64,000 bases of DNA from Halomonas lysinitropha (GCF_902500215.1 NZ_CABVOU010000039.1:1-64000); one strand, 5' to 3'; positions 49,075 through 59,095 are shown, counted from the first letter of the stretch. Numbers and translations are program-made. Notes: generated from the letters alone by a model not told the origin.

Positions 49075-50072
49075 TGCGCCAGGGTCTTCCGACCCGCGGG
49101 CTCACCAGGCTGCTGGTTACGGCCCTGCTGACCGTCTCGTTCGGCGTCGTGGCTCAACCCGACGCTGAACGAGGTAATTCCGAGCGTTTCGACTGTCGGG
49201 ACCTGGCGGAACATGACGCTCCCGAAACGGCCCCGGACTGGCTGGAGCAGAGCCTCTGGGCCAGCCATTGTTACGAGTTCCGGGCTCGGGCGGTACGCAT
49301 CGGTGCCGACGGTGTGCGTTCCCTGGCCCTCTCCCATGATGTGGTGGAAGGTGCCGAGCGTGAGGTGGCACGGTTTCTGGATGGTCCCCCGGTGGTCTTC
49401 GAACGGCGCGGGCGTATCGGCCGCTTGAGCTGGGCCGAGGGCGAGGCCCCAGTGCCGGCCTCGCCAGCGGGTATCACCGACCACCTGGACGGCCTCTATC
49501 GCCTCCGATTGAGCGGTGAGGAGCGTCTTGCCAACCGCACTGCGATTCGCCTCGACATCGAACCCCTGGACGATCTGCGCTATGGCCACCGTTTCTGGCT
49601 GGACACTGCCACCGCGCTTCCGCTCAAGCACATCCTGCTCGACGAGCAGGGGCGCGTGGTGGAGACCTTCCAGATCACCGAGCTACACCAGCCCCAGCTG
49701 CACCAGGGAGAGATCGGCCTCGATCGACGCCGTGACCCTCCGGAAGACCCCTGGCACGCCGTCTGGCTGCCGGAGGGCTTTATCCCGCAGCCGGTGGAGA
49801 CCCGCAGTTCTCGCCACGCCGATGACATCGGCCATCGAGTCTACAGCGATGGCCTCGCCACCCTCAGCCTGTTCGTCGAACCTGTCGAAGGATCTGACCA
49901 GCTGATTCCAGGCATGCACCGCCTCGGCATCTCCCATGCGGCCGTCCGACATCGCGAGCTCGGCGGCCGGACCCGCCAGGTGGTCGTGATGGGGGAGCTG
50001 CCGCCGGGTGTCCTGCTGCGCGTGGCCGATTCGGTGGAGTGGCGGGACGGTGCCGAGGGCAGCATGCCCTGA
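49074..50072 (+). CDS. rseB: sigma-E regulatory protein RseB/MucB
   Basis: A 332-residue periplasmic protein with a signal peptide (about 1-28, ending FGVVAQ). It lies in the RseB position of the operon. YRLRLSGEERLANRTAIRLDI and YGHRFWLDTATALPLKHILL are typical of the lipid-sensing domain, which releases RseA when off-pathway LPS or porin peptides accumulate. The C-terminal domain (with FIPQPVETRSS and VYSDGLATLSLFVE) binds RseA. Starts on the last base of rseA. Confidence 0.93.
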   Translation: MRQGLPTRGLTRLLVTALLTVSFGVVAQPDAERGNSERFDCRDLAEHDAPETAPDWLEQSLWASHCYEFRARAVRIGADGVRSLALSHDVVEGAEREVARFLDGPPVVFERRGRIGRLSWAEGEAPVPASPAGITDHLDGLYRLRLSGEERLANRTAIRLDIEPLDDLRYGHRFWLDTATALPLKHILLDEQGRVVETFQITELHQPQLHQGEIGLDRRRDPPEDPWHAVWLPEGFIPQPVETRSSRHADDIGHRVYSDGLATLSLFVEPVEGSDQLIPGMHRLGISHAAVRHRELGGRTRQVVVMGELPPGVLLRVADSVEWRDGAEGSMP

Positions 50073-50144
50073 ACTTTTTGACACGCAGACGGTATTCAAG
50101 GACTCGTCCTTTCTTCTCATCCCTTGTCGACGCAGGAGCCTTTC

Positions 50145-51566
50145 ATGAAGCGCACGACTCGACACCTTTCCCTCTGGATGCTGCTGGCCACGGCCCTGCT
50201 GGCGTGGCAAACGGCCATGGCCCGCGACCTGCCGGACTTTACCGAACTGGTCGACCAGGCCGCGCCCGGGGTAGTGAACATCTCCACCTCCCGAATGGTG
50301 GAGCGCCAGGCATCACCCTTCCATAACTTCGGCGACCAGGAGGTTCCCGAGATCTTCCGGCACTTCTTCGGCGACCGTATGCCGGCGCCACCCGGCGGGG
50401 AGCCGGGGCGCAGTGAGGAGCGCCAGTCGCTCGGGTCGGGCTTCATCATCGATGAGGCCGGCTATATCATGACCAATGCCCATGTGGTGGAGGGCGCCGA
50501 CGAGATCCTGGTGCGGCTCAACGATCGTCGCGAACTCCAGGCCGAGCTGGTCGGGGCCGATACCAAGACGGATGTCGCCGTATTGAAGGTTGACGCCGAG
50601 GGGTTGCCGACCCTCAACCTGGGGGACTCCGACGATCTCCAGGTCGGGGAGTGGGTTGCCGCGATCGGCTCCCCCTTCGGGTTTGACCACTCGGTGACGG
50701 CCGGCATCGTCAGCGCCATCGATCGTACGCTGCCCCGCGATGCCTACGTTCCCTTCATTCAGACTGACGTGGCGATCAATCCGGGCAACTCCGGCGGTCC
50801 GCTCTTCAACCTGGATGGCGAGGTGGTCGGCATTAATTCGCAGATCTTTACCCGCAGCGGCGGCTTCATGGGGCTCTCCTTCGCGATTCCCATCAACGTC
50901 GCCCTGAACGTGGCCGATCAACTGCGCGACGACGGTCGCGTCAGCCGCGGCTGGCTGGGGGTGATGATCCAGCCGGTCTCCCGTGACCTGGCCGAGTCCT
51001 TCGGCATGGACAATACCGAAGGGGCGCTGATAGCCGATCTCGACCCCGAGGGGCCGGCAGCCCGTGGTGGCCTCCGGGCCGGTGATGTCATCCTCTCGGT
51101 GAACGGCGAGGCGGTGGAGAGCTCCAGCACCCTGCCGCGACTGATCGGGCGAGTCAGCCCGGGCAGTGAGGTGGAACTGACACTGTTGCGCGATGGCGAG
51201 CGTCGCGAGGAGACCGTCACGCTCGGCGACTGGCCCGAGGGCCCGGCCAGTGCGGCGAGTCGCCAGAGCGAAGAGCCGGCCTCGGCGCGGTTGGGCGTTG
51301 CGGTTGAGCCCCTGCAGGATGCCGAACGCCGTGAGCTCGGCATCGAGGGTGGTGTTCGGGTTCGTGAGGTGGACCCGCGTGGCGCCGCCGTTCAGGCAGG
51401 CATTCGTGCCGGCGACATTCTGGTCAGTATCGACCAGAACATGGTGGAGGGGCCCGACCAGCTTGCCGAGCTGGTGGCCGAGCTGCCCGAAGATCGGGCG
51501 ATCCCGGTGCGCCTCTACCGCGATGGCCGCTCGCTGTTCGTCGCCCTGCGGCTCACTGGCGGCTGA
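50145..51566 (+). CDS. mucD: periplasmic serine endoprotease MucD (DegP-like)
   Basis: A 473-residue HtrA family protease. Signal peptide 1-26 (ending TAMA), catalytic triad His113 (NAHVVEG), Asp143 (TDVAVLK) and Ser216 (NPGNSGGPLF), then two PDZ domains (about 265-350 and 375-470). It degrades misfolded envelope proteins and limits sigma-E activation. The ATG at 50145 has AGGAG six bases before. Last gene of the rpoE locus; a hairpin follows. Confidence 0.95.
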   Translation: MKRTTRHLSLWMLLATALLAWQTAMARDLPDFTELVDQAAPGVVNISTSRMVERQASPFHNFGDQEVPEIFRHFFGDRMPAPPGGEPGRSEERQSLGSGFIIDEAGYIMTNAHVVEGADEILVRLNDRRELQAELVGADTKTDVAVLKVDAEGLPTLNLGDSDDLQVGEWVAAIGSPFGFDHSVTAGIVSAIDRTLPRDAYVPFIQTDVAINPGNSGGPLFNLDGEVVGINSQIFTRSGGFMGLSFAIPINVALNVADQLRDDGRVSRGWLGVMIQPVSRDLAESFGMDNTEGALIADLDPEGPAARGGLRAGDVILSVNGEAVESSSTLPRLIGRVSPGSEVELTLLRDGERREETVTLGDWPEGPASAASRQSEEPASARLGVAVEPLQDAERRELGIEGGVRVREVDPRGAAVQAGIRAGDILVSIDQNMVEGPDQLAELVAELPEDRAIPVRLYRDGRSLFVALRLTGG

Positions 51567-51599
51567 TCTCGCCTCTCCGGGCAACCGGCAGTGATCCCA

Positions 51600-51627
51600 C
51601 GACCCGACGGCGGGTGCCGTCGGGTCG
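51600..51627. terminator. hairpin downstream of mucD
   Basis: CGACCCGACGGC (51600-51611) with its exact complement (51616-51627) around GGGT. Very stable 12-bp stem; no T-run follows, so it is terminator-like only. It lies between mucD and the convergent ligase/polymerase cassette. Confidence 0.6.
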
Positions 51628-51738
51628 CTGTATCTGGCAGCCGCCGCCTCTGGTTGGGAATCGATCATACCTTCTAGGTTCTCGACGGGATGACGTTGCG
51701 GGCGGGCGTGCCTGGATAGGGAGGACGCGCGATGGTCC

Positions 51739-52626
51739 TCAGCTGACAGCCTCTGCCAGCCGCTGCACCGCGATGCGATGGCGCTTGAAGTGCCTCCAGG
51801 GATCCTCGATCTGGCCAAGGCGCTGAAAGACATTCTTCATGGTATAGCGGTCCGGCAGGAGGTCGACGTCTTCCAGCTCGTCCGTACGGATCGGTGTCGC
51901 GACCGGGGCGCCTTTCCTGGCGCGCACCGAATAGGGCAGGACCGCTGTCTGCCCGTACTCATTGCGCAGCACGTCGATGAAGACCTTGTTATCCCGCTTG
52001 TCCTTGCGAAGCTCCAGTGTGGTTTCCTGGGGCATCTTGTCGTGCAACTTGCGGGCGAGCGCCTTCGCCCACTCCTTGACCGTGGCGAAGTCCCGCTCGG
52101 GGCGAATCGGCAGATGCGCATGCAACCCCTTCGAGCCGGTCGTCTTCCAGAAGGCGTTGAGTCCCATCGAATCCAGCAACTCGCAGAACCCCAGCGCAAC
52201 CTTGCGCACTTTCTCGAAATCGTCGTCGGAAGGATCGAAGTCGACAATGAGCTGGTCCGGCCTCTCGAGGTCCGCCTTCGTCGAGAGCGTCGCATGGATC
52301 TCGATCACGTTTTGCCCGGCGAAGTACACCAGGTCGGCCGCCTCGTCGGCGCTGGACATGAGGGCGGCCTTTTTGCCGGATTCGCGGGTGGGCACCTCGA
52401 TACGCGTGATGAAGTCGGGAAAATGCTCGGGCGCATGCTTGTTGAAAAATCCCTCCTCGTCGATGCCTTCCGGAAAGGTGCGCAGAGTGAGTGGGCGCCC
52501 CGCCGCAAACGGCAACAACCGCGTTGCAATTCGTTGGTAGTAACCGGCAAGGTCACCCTTGGTGATGCCCGCGTCGGGGAACAGCACCTTGTCGGAATGG
52601 GATATCTCGATCTCGTTGGGTTTCAT
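51739..52626 (-). CDS. LigD-type DNA polymerase/primase, stand-alone
   Basis: A 295-residue protein corresponding to the polymerase domain of bacterial LigD (archaeo-eukaryotic primase superfamily). The catalytic acidic pair is Asp129 and Asp131 (IVDFDPSDDD), and the nucleotide-binding TTGSKGLHAHLPI follows; LRTFPEGIDEEGFFNKHAPE and YSVRARKGAPVATPI are also typical. It has no ligase or phosphoesterase domain attached. Its ATG overlaps the stop of the ligase gene (TAATG), so the two are co-translated. Probable role: end filling during non-homologous end joining or repair; no Ku gene is near. Confidence 0.9.
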   Translation of the reverse strand: MKPNEIEISHSDKVLFPDAGITKGDLAGYYQRIATRLLPFAAGRPLTLRTFPEGIDEEGFFNKHAPEHFPDFITRIEVPTRESGKKAALMSSADEAADLVYFAGQNVIEIHATLSTKADLERPDQLIVDFDPSDDDFEKVRKVALGFCELLDSMGLNAFWKTTGSKGLHAHLPIRPERDFATVKEWAKALARKLHDKMPQETTLELRKDKRDNKVFIDVLRNEYGQTAVLPYSVRARKGAPVATPIRTDELEDVDLLPDRYTMKNVFQRLGQIEDPWRHFKRHRIAVQRLAEAVS

Positions 52627-53624
52627 TAGGCGCTCTCCTTCTTGACCTCTTTGGGGTCCTTGTCGTCACGCAGGCCGAGGAAGCGCGGATGTCGCAGACA
52701 GCCATCCTGGGTCCATTCCGTAAACCCCACCTCGCCGACGAAGGTTGGCGTGATCCAGTGGATGGCCTCGTCCTTCTCTGCAAAGTTGGCATAGGGCGAC
52801 GTCTTGCGCTCATGGCGCTGCATTTTCCGGTGAAAGGAGGCCAGAAATGCCTGGTCGAAGCCGGTACCTTCGCGGCCCGCATAGCGAAGCTCGCCATCCT
52901 CGTAGTAACCGAGCAGCAGAGCGCCGAAGCCGACACGCTCGCCTTGTGGCTCGGTGTAGCCAGCGATCACCATTTCCTGCTGGTTCTCGCACTTGAACTT
53001 CAGCCATTTCCTGGAGCGCTTATGCACGTAGCCTGATCGCGCATCCTTGGCGATCAGGCCTTCCCAACCCTTCTTCGCCGCTTCCTCCAAGTAGGCCTCT
53101 CCCTCCTCGTTCCGGTGCGGCAGAATACGCAAGGGGTCTTCGGCCTCGAGGGCCCTTCGCAGGACCCTCTTGCGCTCCCGCAGGGGAAGGTCGGTCAGGT
53201 CGTAGCCGTCGAGATAGAGGATGTCGAAGGCGTAGGCGTAGACTGGGAACTCCCTGAGAAGGGCCTCGCTGGGATTCCTCTGGTGGATGCGCTTCTGCAG
53301 TCGCTTGAAACTGGTCATCTTCCCGTCGAAGGTGACGATCTCAGCATCGAGGATCCAGTCCCCGTCACACCTGGCCAACGCCTCCGCGATCTCGGGGTAG
53401 CTGCGGTTTTTTTTCTTCTCGTTCCGGGAGTAGAGCGTCGCCGCGCGCCCTTGCTTATGCAGCAGACAGCGCTCTCCATCGAGCTTGCGCTCGTAGATCC
53501 AGTTGGGGTCGGAAAACGGCTCGTGTACCAGCGTCGCCTTCATCGGCTCGACGAAACCGGGCTGCAACGCTTGTTTGAGCTTGGAGCGCGCGCCGTCGGA
53601 AAGGGCCTGCAGGGCGTCGTGCAT
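52626..53624 (-). CDS. ATP-dependent DNA ligase, stand-alone (LigD ligase-like)
   Basis: A 332-residue ATP-dependent ligase. The adenylation Lys47 lies in YERKLDGERC (motif I); WILDAEIVTF (motif III) and GWEGLIAKDARSGY (motif IV), then RSRKWLKFKCENQQE (motif V) and an OB-fold C-terminus. It matches the ligase domain of LigD, not LigA (NAD-dependent) or the periplasmic ligases with signal peptides. GGAGGAG lies seven bases before the ATG. In most species this domain is fused to the polymerase; here the two are split but overlapping. The convergent position between mucD and lepA suggests insertion into a conserved core order. Confidence 0.9.
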   Translation of the reverse strand: MHDALQALSDGARSKLKQALQPGFVEPMKATLVHEPFSDPNWIYERKLDGERCLLHKQGRAATLYSRNEKKKNRSYPEIAEALARCDGDWILDAEIVTFDGKMTSFKRLQKRIHQRNPSEALLREFPVYAYAFDILYLDGYDLTDLPLRERKRVLRRALEAEDPLRILPHRNEEGEAYLEEAAKKGWEGLIAKDARSGYVHKRSRKWLKFKCENQQEMVIAGYTEPQGERVGFGALLLGYYEDGELRYAGREGTGFDQAFLASFHRKMQRHERKTSPYANFAEKDEAIHWITPTFVGEVGFTEWTQDGCLRHPRFLGLRDDKDPKEVKKESA

Positions 53625-53858
53625 CCTCTTGCTCCTCCGCGTTGAATTCATCAAGAGCGCGGGCCATCTTGATAGCGTCTGTCGTGGTGCTCGTCGTCTC
53701 GCGCGAAAGGCATCCGCTGCGCCTTGCCTTTGCGCCTGGCTGTGTCTGACGACAACCCCGCCTCCTCGCTGTACAATGCCACCACCTTGATCTTCGCGCT
53801 CGCTCGGGTACCTGCCCAGCTTAGTACATGGGTGCGTACATGAACCGGATTTCAATGC

Positions 53859-55676
53859 ATGGATAATAGCGAAAACCGCAAAGATATCAGTAAGATACGA
53901 AATTTCTCGATCATCGCCCACATCGACCACGGCAAGTCGACCCTGGCCGATCGCCTGATCCAGACCTGCGGTGGGCTGACCGAGCGTGAGCTCAAGGAGC
54001 AGGTGCTCGACTCCATGGACCTCGAGCGCGAGCGTGGCATCACCATCAAGGCACAGTCGGTGACCCTGGATTATCACGCCCAGGACGGCAACATCTACCA
54101 GCTGAACTTCATCGATACGCCCGGGCATGTGGACTTCTCCTATGAAGTGTCGCGTTCGCTGTATGCCTGTGAAGGTGCGCTGCTGGTGGTCGATGCCGGC
54201 CAGGGCGTCGAGGCCCAGTCGGTCGCCAACTGCTACACGGCCATCGAGCAAGGTCTCGAGGTGCTGCCGGTCCTCAACAAGATGGATTTGCCCCAGGCCG
54301 ACCCGGACAAGGTCGCCCACGAGATCGAGGAGATCATTGGCCTGGACGCCACCGATGCTTGCCAGGTCTCGGCCAAGAGCGGGCTGGGCATTGACGCATT
54401 GCTCGAGCGCCTGGTGCGCGATATTCCGCCGCCCAAGGGGGACCCCAAGGCTCCCCTCCAGGCGTTGATCATCGACTCCTGGTTCGACAACTATCTTGGC
54501 GTGGTATCGCTGGTGCGGATCTTCGACGGCACCCTGAAAAAGGGCGAGAAGATCCGCATCAAGTCCACCGGGCGTGACTGGCAGGCTAACGAGGTGGGAA
54601 TCTTCACCCCGCTGCGCCACGAGACCGGCATCCTGCGTGCCGGCGAGGTGGGCTTCATCGTGGCCGGCATCAAGGAGATCCATGGCGCCCCGGTGGGGGA
54701 TACCATTACCCATACCAAGACGCCGGACGTCGCGCGCCTGCCCGGCTTCCAGAAGGTCAAGCCACAGGTCTACGCCGGCATGTTCCCGGTCAGTGCCGAC
54801 GACTACGAAGATTTTCGTGACGCCCTGGAAAAGCTGGCGCTCAACGATGCCTCGCTGGATTACGAGCCGGAAAACTCCGACGCCCTGGGCTTTGGTTTTC
54901 GTGTCGGCTTTCTCGGCACCCTGCACATGGAGATCGTCCAGGAGCGTCTCGAGCGCGAGTATGACCTGGACCTGCTGACCACGGCGCCCACCGTGGTATA
55001 TGAGTTGTTGCTCAAGAATAACGAGATCAGCTACGTCGCCAACCCCTCCAAGCTGCCCGACATGGCCGATGTGGAAGAGATGCGCGAGCCTATCGTGCGC
55101 GCCAGCATCCTGGTGCCCCAGGACTTCGTCGGCAATGTCATCACCGAGTGTGAGCAGCGCCGCGGCACTCAACTCGACATGCAGTTCCTCGGCAGCCAGA
55201 TCCAGCTGACCTATGAGTTGCCGATGAGCGAGGTGGTGATGGACTTCTTCGATCGCCTGAAGTCCATCTCCAAGGGGTATGCATCGCTCGAGTACAATTT
55301 CGAGCGCTTCCAGGTGGCCAAGCTGGTGCGCCTGGATGTGCTCATCAATGGCGACCGGGTCGATGCCCTGGCCGTGATCATCCATCGCGATCATGCCCAC
55401 AGTCGCGGCCGCCTGTTGGTCGAAAAGATGAAGGAACTGATCCCGCGGCAGATGTTCGATGTGGCCATCCAGGCCGCCATTGGTGGCCAGGTGGTGGCGC
55501 GCTCTACCGTGAAGGCGTTGCGCAAGAACGTCACCGCCAAGTGCTATGGTGGCGACGCCAGCCGCAAGAAGAAGCTGCTCGAGAAGCAGAAGGCGGGCAA
55601 GAAACGCATGAAGCAGGTCGGTCGGGTGGAAATCCCTCAGGACGCCTTCCTTGCCGTGCTCAGGGTCAATGACTAG
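53859..55676 (+). CDS. lepA: elongation factor 4 (LepA)
   Basis: A 605-residue ribosomal GTPase. G1 [13 protein letters not shown], switch region [11 protein letters not shown]3 DTPGHVDF, G4 NKMDLPQAD and the LepA-specific C-terminal domain ([21 protein letters not shown]). Very well conserved. The ATG at 53859 has a weak ribosome binding site; a possible -10 (TACAAT, 53772-53777) lies upstream. lepB follows after 14 bp, the classical lepA-lepB order. Confidence 0.97.
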   Translation: MDNSENRKDISKIRNFSIIAHIDHGKSTLADRLIQTCGGLTERELKEQVLDSMDLERERGITIKAQSVTLDYHAQDGNIYQLNFIDTPGHVDFSYEVSRSLYACEGALLVVDAGQGVEAQSVANCYTAIEQGLEVLPVLNKMDLPQADPDKVAHEIEEIIGLDATDACQVSAKSGLGIDALLERLVRDIPPPKGDPKAPLQALIIDSWFDNYLGVVSLVRIFDGTLKKGEKIRIKSTGRDWQANEVGIFTPLRHETGILRAGEVGFIVAGIKEIHGAPVGDTITHTKTPDVARLPGFQKVKPQVYAGMFPVSADDYEDFRDALEKLALNDASLDYEPENSDALGFGFRVGFLGTLHMEIVQERLEREYDLDLLTTAPTVVYELLLKNNEISYVANPSKLPDMADVEEMREPIVRASILVPQDFVGNVITECEQRRGTQLDMQFLGSQIQLTYELPMSEVVMDFFDRLKSISKGYASLEYNFERFQVAKLVRLDVLINGDRVDALAVIIHRDHAHSRGRLLVEKMKELIPRQMFDVAIQAAIGGQVVARSTVKALRKNVTAKCYGGDASRKKKLLEKQKAGKKRMKQVGRVEIPQDAFLAVLRVND

Positions 55677-55690
55677 GAACGGATAACCGC

Positions 55691-56494
55691 ATGGACTTCT
55701 CTCTTATGCTGGTGGTGGCAGTGGCCGTCACCGGAGTGATCTGGCTGCTTGATCGGCTCTGGTGGCTTCCTGCCCGCCGGCGGCGCCTGGCCACGGCCGA
55801 GGCCGGTACTACCGAGGGGCTCAATGAACGAGCCCGCGAGAAGGCGCTCAAGGAGCCTTGGCCGGTGGACTATGCGCGCTCCTTCTTCCCGGTGCTGCTG
55901 GTGGTGCTGGTGCTGCGCAGCTTTGTGGTCGAGCCTTTCCAGATCCCGTCCGGCTCGATGCGACCGACCCTGGAAGTCGGTGACTTTATCCTGGTCAACA
56001 AGTTTGCCTATGGCCTGCGTTTGCCGGTAGTGAATACCGAGATCGTGGATCTCGACGAGCCCGAACGTGGTGACGTCATGGTGTTCCGCTTTCCTGATGA
56101 GCCCTCCGTGAACTTCATCAAACGGGTCGTGGGTCTGCCGGGTGACCGGATCCGCTACGAGGACAAGCAGCTCTACATCAACGGCGAGGCGGTGCCCAAG
56201 CGGTTGCTGGAAGCCGGCCCCCTCAAGGCGCCCAACGAGCTGTTGCTGGCCGAGCAACTGGGCGAGCTCGAGCACCGTATCTACAATAATCCTCGGGATC
56301 CTGGTCCCCAGGTGCGCGAGCTGGAGGTGCCCCAGGGGCACTACTTCACCCTGGGCGACAACCGGGATCACTCCAACGACAGCCGCTACTGGGGCTTCGT
56401 GCCGGAGGAGAATATCGTCGGGCGCGCCTTTGCCGTCTGGATGCACTGGGACGGTGGTCTGCCGAGCTTCACCAGCATGCGCCGTATCGAGTAG
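55691..56494 (+). CDS. lepB: signal peptidase I
   Basis: A 267-residue membrane protease. Two N-terminal transmembrane helices (about 3-22 and 64-78), the catalytic Ser89 in QIPSGSMRPTL and the general base Lys144 in VNFIKRVVGLPGD. The GDNRDHSNDSRYWGFVP box is characteristic. It removes signal peptides from exported proteins, many of them encoded here (MucD, RseB). Followed by rnc after 56 bp. Confidence 0.96.
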   Translation: MDFSLMLVVAVAVTGVIWLLDRLWWLPARRRRLATAEAGTTEGLNERAREKALKEPWPVDYARSFFPVLLVVLVLRSFVVEPFQIPSGSMRPTLEVGDFILVNKFAYGLRLPVVNTEIVDLDEPERGDVMVFRFPDEPSVNFIKRVVGLPGDRIRYEDKQLYINGEAVPKRLLEAGPLKAPNELLLAEQLGELEHRIYNNPRDPGPQVRELEVPQGHYFTLGDNRDHSNDSRYWGFVPEENIVGRAFAVWMHWDGGLPSFTSMRRIE

Positions 56495-56550
56495 GACGCG
56501 GCGCTTGCCGATACAATACTCATGTCTGTCATCGATGATTCAGGAGCTTC

Positions 56551-57255
56551 GTGAGCAACTCCCTCAACGCCTTCAGCCGCCGCATTGGTCATACGTTCGC
56601 CGACCCCGGTCTGCTTGAGCTGGCCATGACCCATCGCAGTTACGGCGGCCAGAACAATGAACGCCTCGAATTTCTCGGTGATTCCATCGTCAATTTCATC
56701 ATCGCCGAGGCGCTCTTCCAGCGCTTTCCCCAGGCCCGGGAAGGTCAACTGTCGCGGCTGCGTGCGCGTCTGGTCAAGGGTCCGACACTGGCCGAACTGG
56801 CCAGGGAGATGGCGTTCGGCGACTGCCTGCGGCTGGGCTCGGGTGAGATGAAGAGCGGGGGACACCGTCGTGACTCGATCCTCGCCGATGCCGTCGAGGC
56901 GGTGCTCGGGGCGATCTATCTGGATGCCGGCATGGAGGTCGCCCGGGCACGGGTGCTCTCCTGGTACGCCGAGCGCCTGGAAGCCATCAGTCTCGACGAT
57001 ACCCAGAAGGACCCCAAGACCCGCCTGCAGGAGTTCCTGCAGTCTCGTCAGGTCGCCTTGCCGCGTTATGAGGTGACCATGGTAGAGGGAGAGGCCCATG
57101 CCCAGACCTTCACCGTCGAGTGTCATGTCGAGGTGCTCGAGGATCACACCCTCGGCATCGGCTCGAGCCGTCGCCATGCCGAGCAGCAGGCCGCCGCTCA
57201 GGCTCTGTCACGTCTCGAACCGCCCAAGTCCAACAGTACGGGGGGCCGCTCATGA
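56551..57255 (+). CDS. rnc: ribonuclease III
   Basis: A 234-residue double-strand RNA endonuclease. The signature [18 protein letters not shown] (36-53) holds catalytic Glu and Asp, and a second Asp/Glu set is in [18 protein letters not shown]. The dsRNA-binding domain covers about 155-225. GTG start with CAGGAG upstream; overlaps era by four bases (ATGA). Processes rRNA and regulatory duplexes. Confidence 0.96.
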   Translation: MSNSLNAFSRRIGHTFADPGLLELAMTHRSYGGQNNERLEFLGDSIVNFIIAEALFQRFPQAREGQLSRLRARLVKGPTLAELAREMAFGDCLRLGSGEMKSGGHRRDSILADAVEAVLGAIYLDAGMEVARARVLSWYAERLEAISLDDTQKDPKTRLQEFLQSRQVALPRYEVTMVEGEAHAQTFTVECHVEVLEDHTLGIGSSRRHAEQQAAAQALSRLEPPKSNSTGGRS

Positions 57256-58151
57256 CCACCACCTGCGGTTTCGTGGCTATCGTCGGCCGTCCCAATGTCG
57301 GCAAGTCGACGCTGATGAACCGGATTCTCGGCCAGAAGGTGTCGATCACCTCGCGGCGCCCCCAGACGACCCGTCACCAGGTGAATGGCATCAAGACCGA
57401 GGGCGAGGCCCAGTTCATCTATGTCGATACCCCGGGCATTCATATCATGGCCAAGGATCGCAACAAGGCGATCAACCGCTTCATGAACCAGGCCGCCGTT
57501 CAGGCCCTGCGCGATGTGGACTGCGTGGTCTTCATCATCGACCGCACGCGCTGGAGCGACGAGGATCAGGTGGTGCTGCAGCGCCTCGAGCACGTCCCCG
57601 CGCCGGTGATCCTGGCGGTCAACAAGGTCGACCGCCTGCAGGACAAGGCCAGCCTGCTGCCCTGGCTGGAGCAGGTCGGCGCGCGCCGCGACTTCGCCGC
57701 TATTGTGCCGATCTCCGCCAAGCATGGTACCAACGTGCCCGAGCTCGAGGCCGAGGTCGCCAAGCACCTCCCCCAGAGCGTGCACTTCTTTCCGGAGGAC
57801 CAGATCACCGACAAGAGCCAGCGCTTCCTGGCCGCCGAGCTGGTTCGCGAGAAGGTGATGCGTCAGCTCGGCGACGAGCTGCCCTACCAGATGACGGTGG
57901 AGATCGAGGAGTTCCGCGACGAGGGACGCGTGGTGCACATCAGCGCCCTGATCCTGGTCGAACGGGCCGGCCAGAAGAAGATCCTGATCGGCGAGAACGG
58001 TGAGCGCATCAAGAACATCGGTCGCGAGGCGCGCCTCGACATGGAGCGGGTGCTGGGGGCCAAGGTGATGCTCAACCTCTGGGTCAAGGTCAAGCGCGGC
58101 TGGTCCGACGACGAGCGGGCGCTGAAGAGCCTGGGCTACGACCTGGATTAA
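57252..58151 (+). CDS. era: GTPase Era
   Basis: A 299-residue GTPase assisting 16S rRNA maturation. G1 [13 protein letters not shown]2/G3 with VDTPGIH, G4 NKVDRL and G5 ISAKHG; the C-terminal KH domain has [21 protein letters not shown]-like sequence at about 245-285. Translation-coupled to rnc and directly followed by recO without spacer. Confidence 0.96.
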   Translation: MTTTCGFVAIVGRPNVGKSTLMNRILGQKVSITSRRPQTTRHQVNGIKTEGEAQFIYVDTPGIHIMAKDRNKAINRFMNQAAVQALRDVDCVVFIIDRTRWSDEDQVVLQRLEHVPAPVILAVNKVDRLQDKASLLPWLEQVGARRDFAAIVPISAKHGTNVPELEAEVAKHLPQSVHFFPEDQITDKSQRFLAAELVREKVMRQLGDELPYQMTVEIEEFRDEGRVVHISALILVERAGQKKILIGENGERIKNIGREARLDMERVLGAKVMLNLWVKVKRGWSDDERALKSLGYDLD

Positions 58152-58862
58152 ATGCAACCCGAACCCGCCTTCCTCTTGCACAAGCGGCCTTACCGTGAGA
58201 CCAGTGCCCTGGTGGAGTTGCTGACCCTCCATCATGGGCGCGTCCGGGCCGTGGCCCAGGGCGTACAGCGCCCCGGGTCGCGTTCGCGGGCTCGGCTGCA
58301 GCCCTTCGCGCCGCTGCACGTCACCTGGGTGGGGGAGGGCGAGCTCAAGCGCCTGCGCTTGATGGAGGGGCACGGCAGTGCCGCCTTGCTCGCTGGCGAG
58401 GGGTTGCTGTGTGGCCTCTATGCCAACGAACTGTTGACGCGGGTGCTGCCCGTGGAGCTGCCGGTTGCCGAGGTCTTTGCCTTCTACACCGCGATGCTCG
58501 AGGTGCTGCCACGCCCCGAGGGGCGTGCCGGTGCCCTGCGCCGGCTCGAGCTGGCGGCGCTCGAGGCACTGGACGCCTGGCCACGTTTCACCGACCCCGA
58601 GGGGGGCGAGCTGGACCCCCAGGGACGCTATGTCCTCGACCCGGTCTCACGGGCCTTCGTGGCCGGCGAGGCCGGAATCGATGGGCGCACTCTGCGGCTG
58701 CTGGCTCGCGGCGACTGGTCCGCACCCGGGTTGGCCGGCCCCGCCAAGGCGGTCACCCGGGCGGCGCTGGCCCCGCTGCTCGGCAGTCGCCCCCTGCGCT
58801 CCCGCGAGTTGATGCGCCAGCTTGCCCAGCGCCGGCGGGCCGGGCTCCGCCCGGAGCTGTAA
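58152..58862 (+). CDS. recO: DNA repair protein RecO
   Basis: A 236-residue RecO of the RecFOR pathway. The N-terminal OB-fold begins FLLHKRPYRETSALVELLT and includes HHGRVRAVAQGVQRPGSR; the rest is helical. No zinc-binding Cys in the C-terminal part, as in E. coli. ATG immediately after the era stop. The stop codon (58860-58862) is the first bases of a TAAGCNN heptamer series. Confidence 0.92.
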   Translation: MQPEPAFLLHKRPYRETSALVELLTLHHGRVRAVAQGVQRPGSRSRARLQPFAPLHVTWVGEGELKRLRLMEGHGSAALLAGEGLLCGLYANELLTRVLPVELPVAEVFAFYTAMLEVLPRPEGRAGALRRLELAALEALDAWPRFTDPEGGELDPQGRYVLDPVSRAFVAGEAGIDGRTLRLLARGDWSAPGLAGPAKAVTRAALAPLLGSRPLRSRELMRQLAQRRRAGLRPEL

Positions 58863-58887
58863 GCCATAAGCTTTAAGCCCTAAGAGT
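58860..58887. repeat. TAAGCNN heptamer series at the end of recO
   Basis: TAAGCCA, TAAGCTT, TAAGCCC, TAAGAGT in a row, the first one containing the recO stop codon. Seven-base periodicity is clear, although copies vary at the last bases. Confidence 0.6.
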
Positions 58888-58976
58888 CGCGCTTCCCCCG
58901 CCGCTGGAACAACACCCCCGTCGCTGGCTGGGTCTGAAATAACGCCTTGTCCCGAGTGTCGGTGGCAACATGCTGG

Positions 58977-59018
58977 CTTCCAGCTTCCAGCTTCCAGCTT
59001 CCAGCTTCCAGCTTCCAG
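58977..59018. repeat. six tandem CTTCCAG heptamers
   Basis: Six perfect copies of CTTCCAG (equivalently AGCTTCC in another register), followed by CTTATCGCTTTA with related spacing. Located between recO and pdxJ. Confidence 0.95.
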
Positions 59019-59040
59019 CTTATCGCTTTACCCTTGACTC

Positions 59041-59068
59041 CTTGCCACTTGCCACTTGCCACTTGCCA
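59041..59068. repeat. four tandem CTTGCCA heptamers
   Basis: Four perfect copies of CTTGCCA plus a partial CTT, 22 bp after the CTTCCAG array and 27 bp before the pdxJ start. Different unit, same period of seven. Confidence 0.95.
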
Positions 59069-59095
59069 CTTTATCCATCGACTCCGGAGACTCCC

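Noticed and set aside
53625-55400. Long minus-strand open frame across lepA that continues into the ligase gene
   Set aside because: In its first half it is the exact antisense of lepA, which is strongly supported; only the portion from 53624 on is a real gene. High GC removes stop codons from the opposite strand.
58977-59068. Heptamer arrays considered as a CRISPR array
   Set aside because: The units are seven bases long and directly adjacent, with no spacers and no cas genes in the window.
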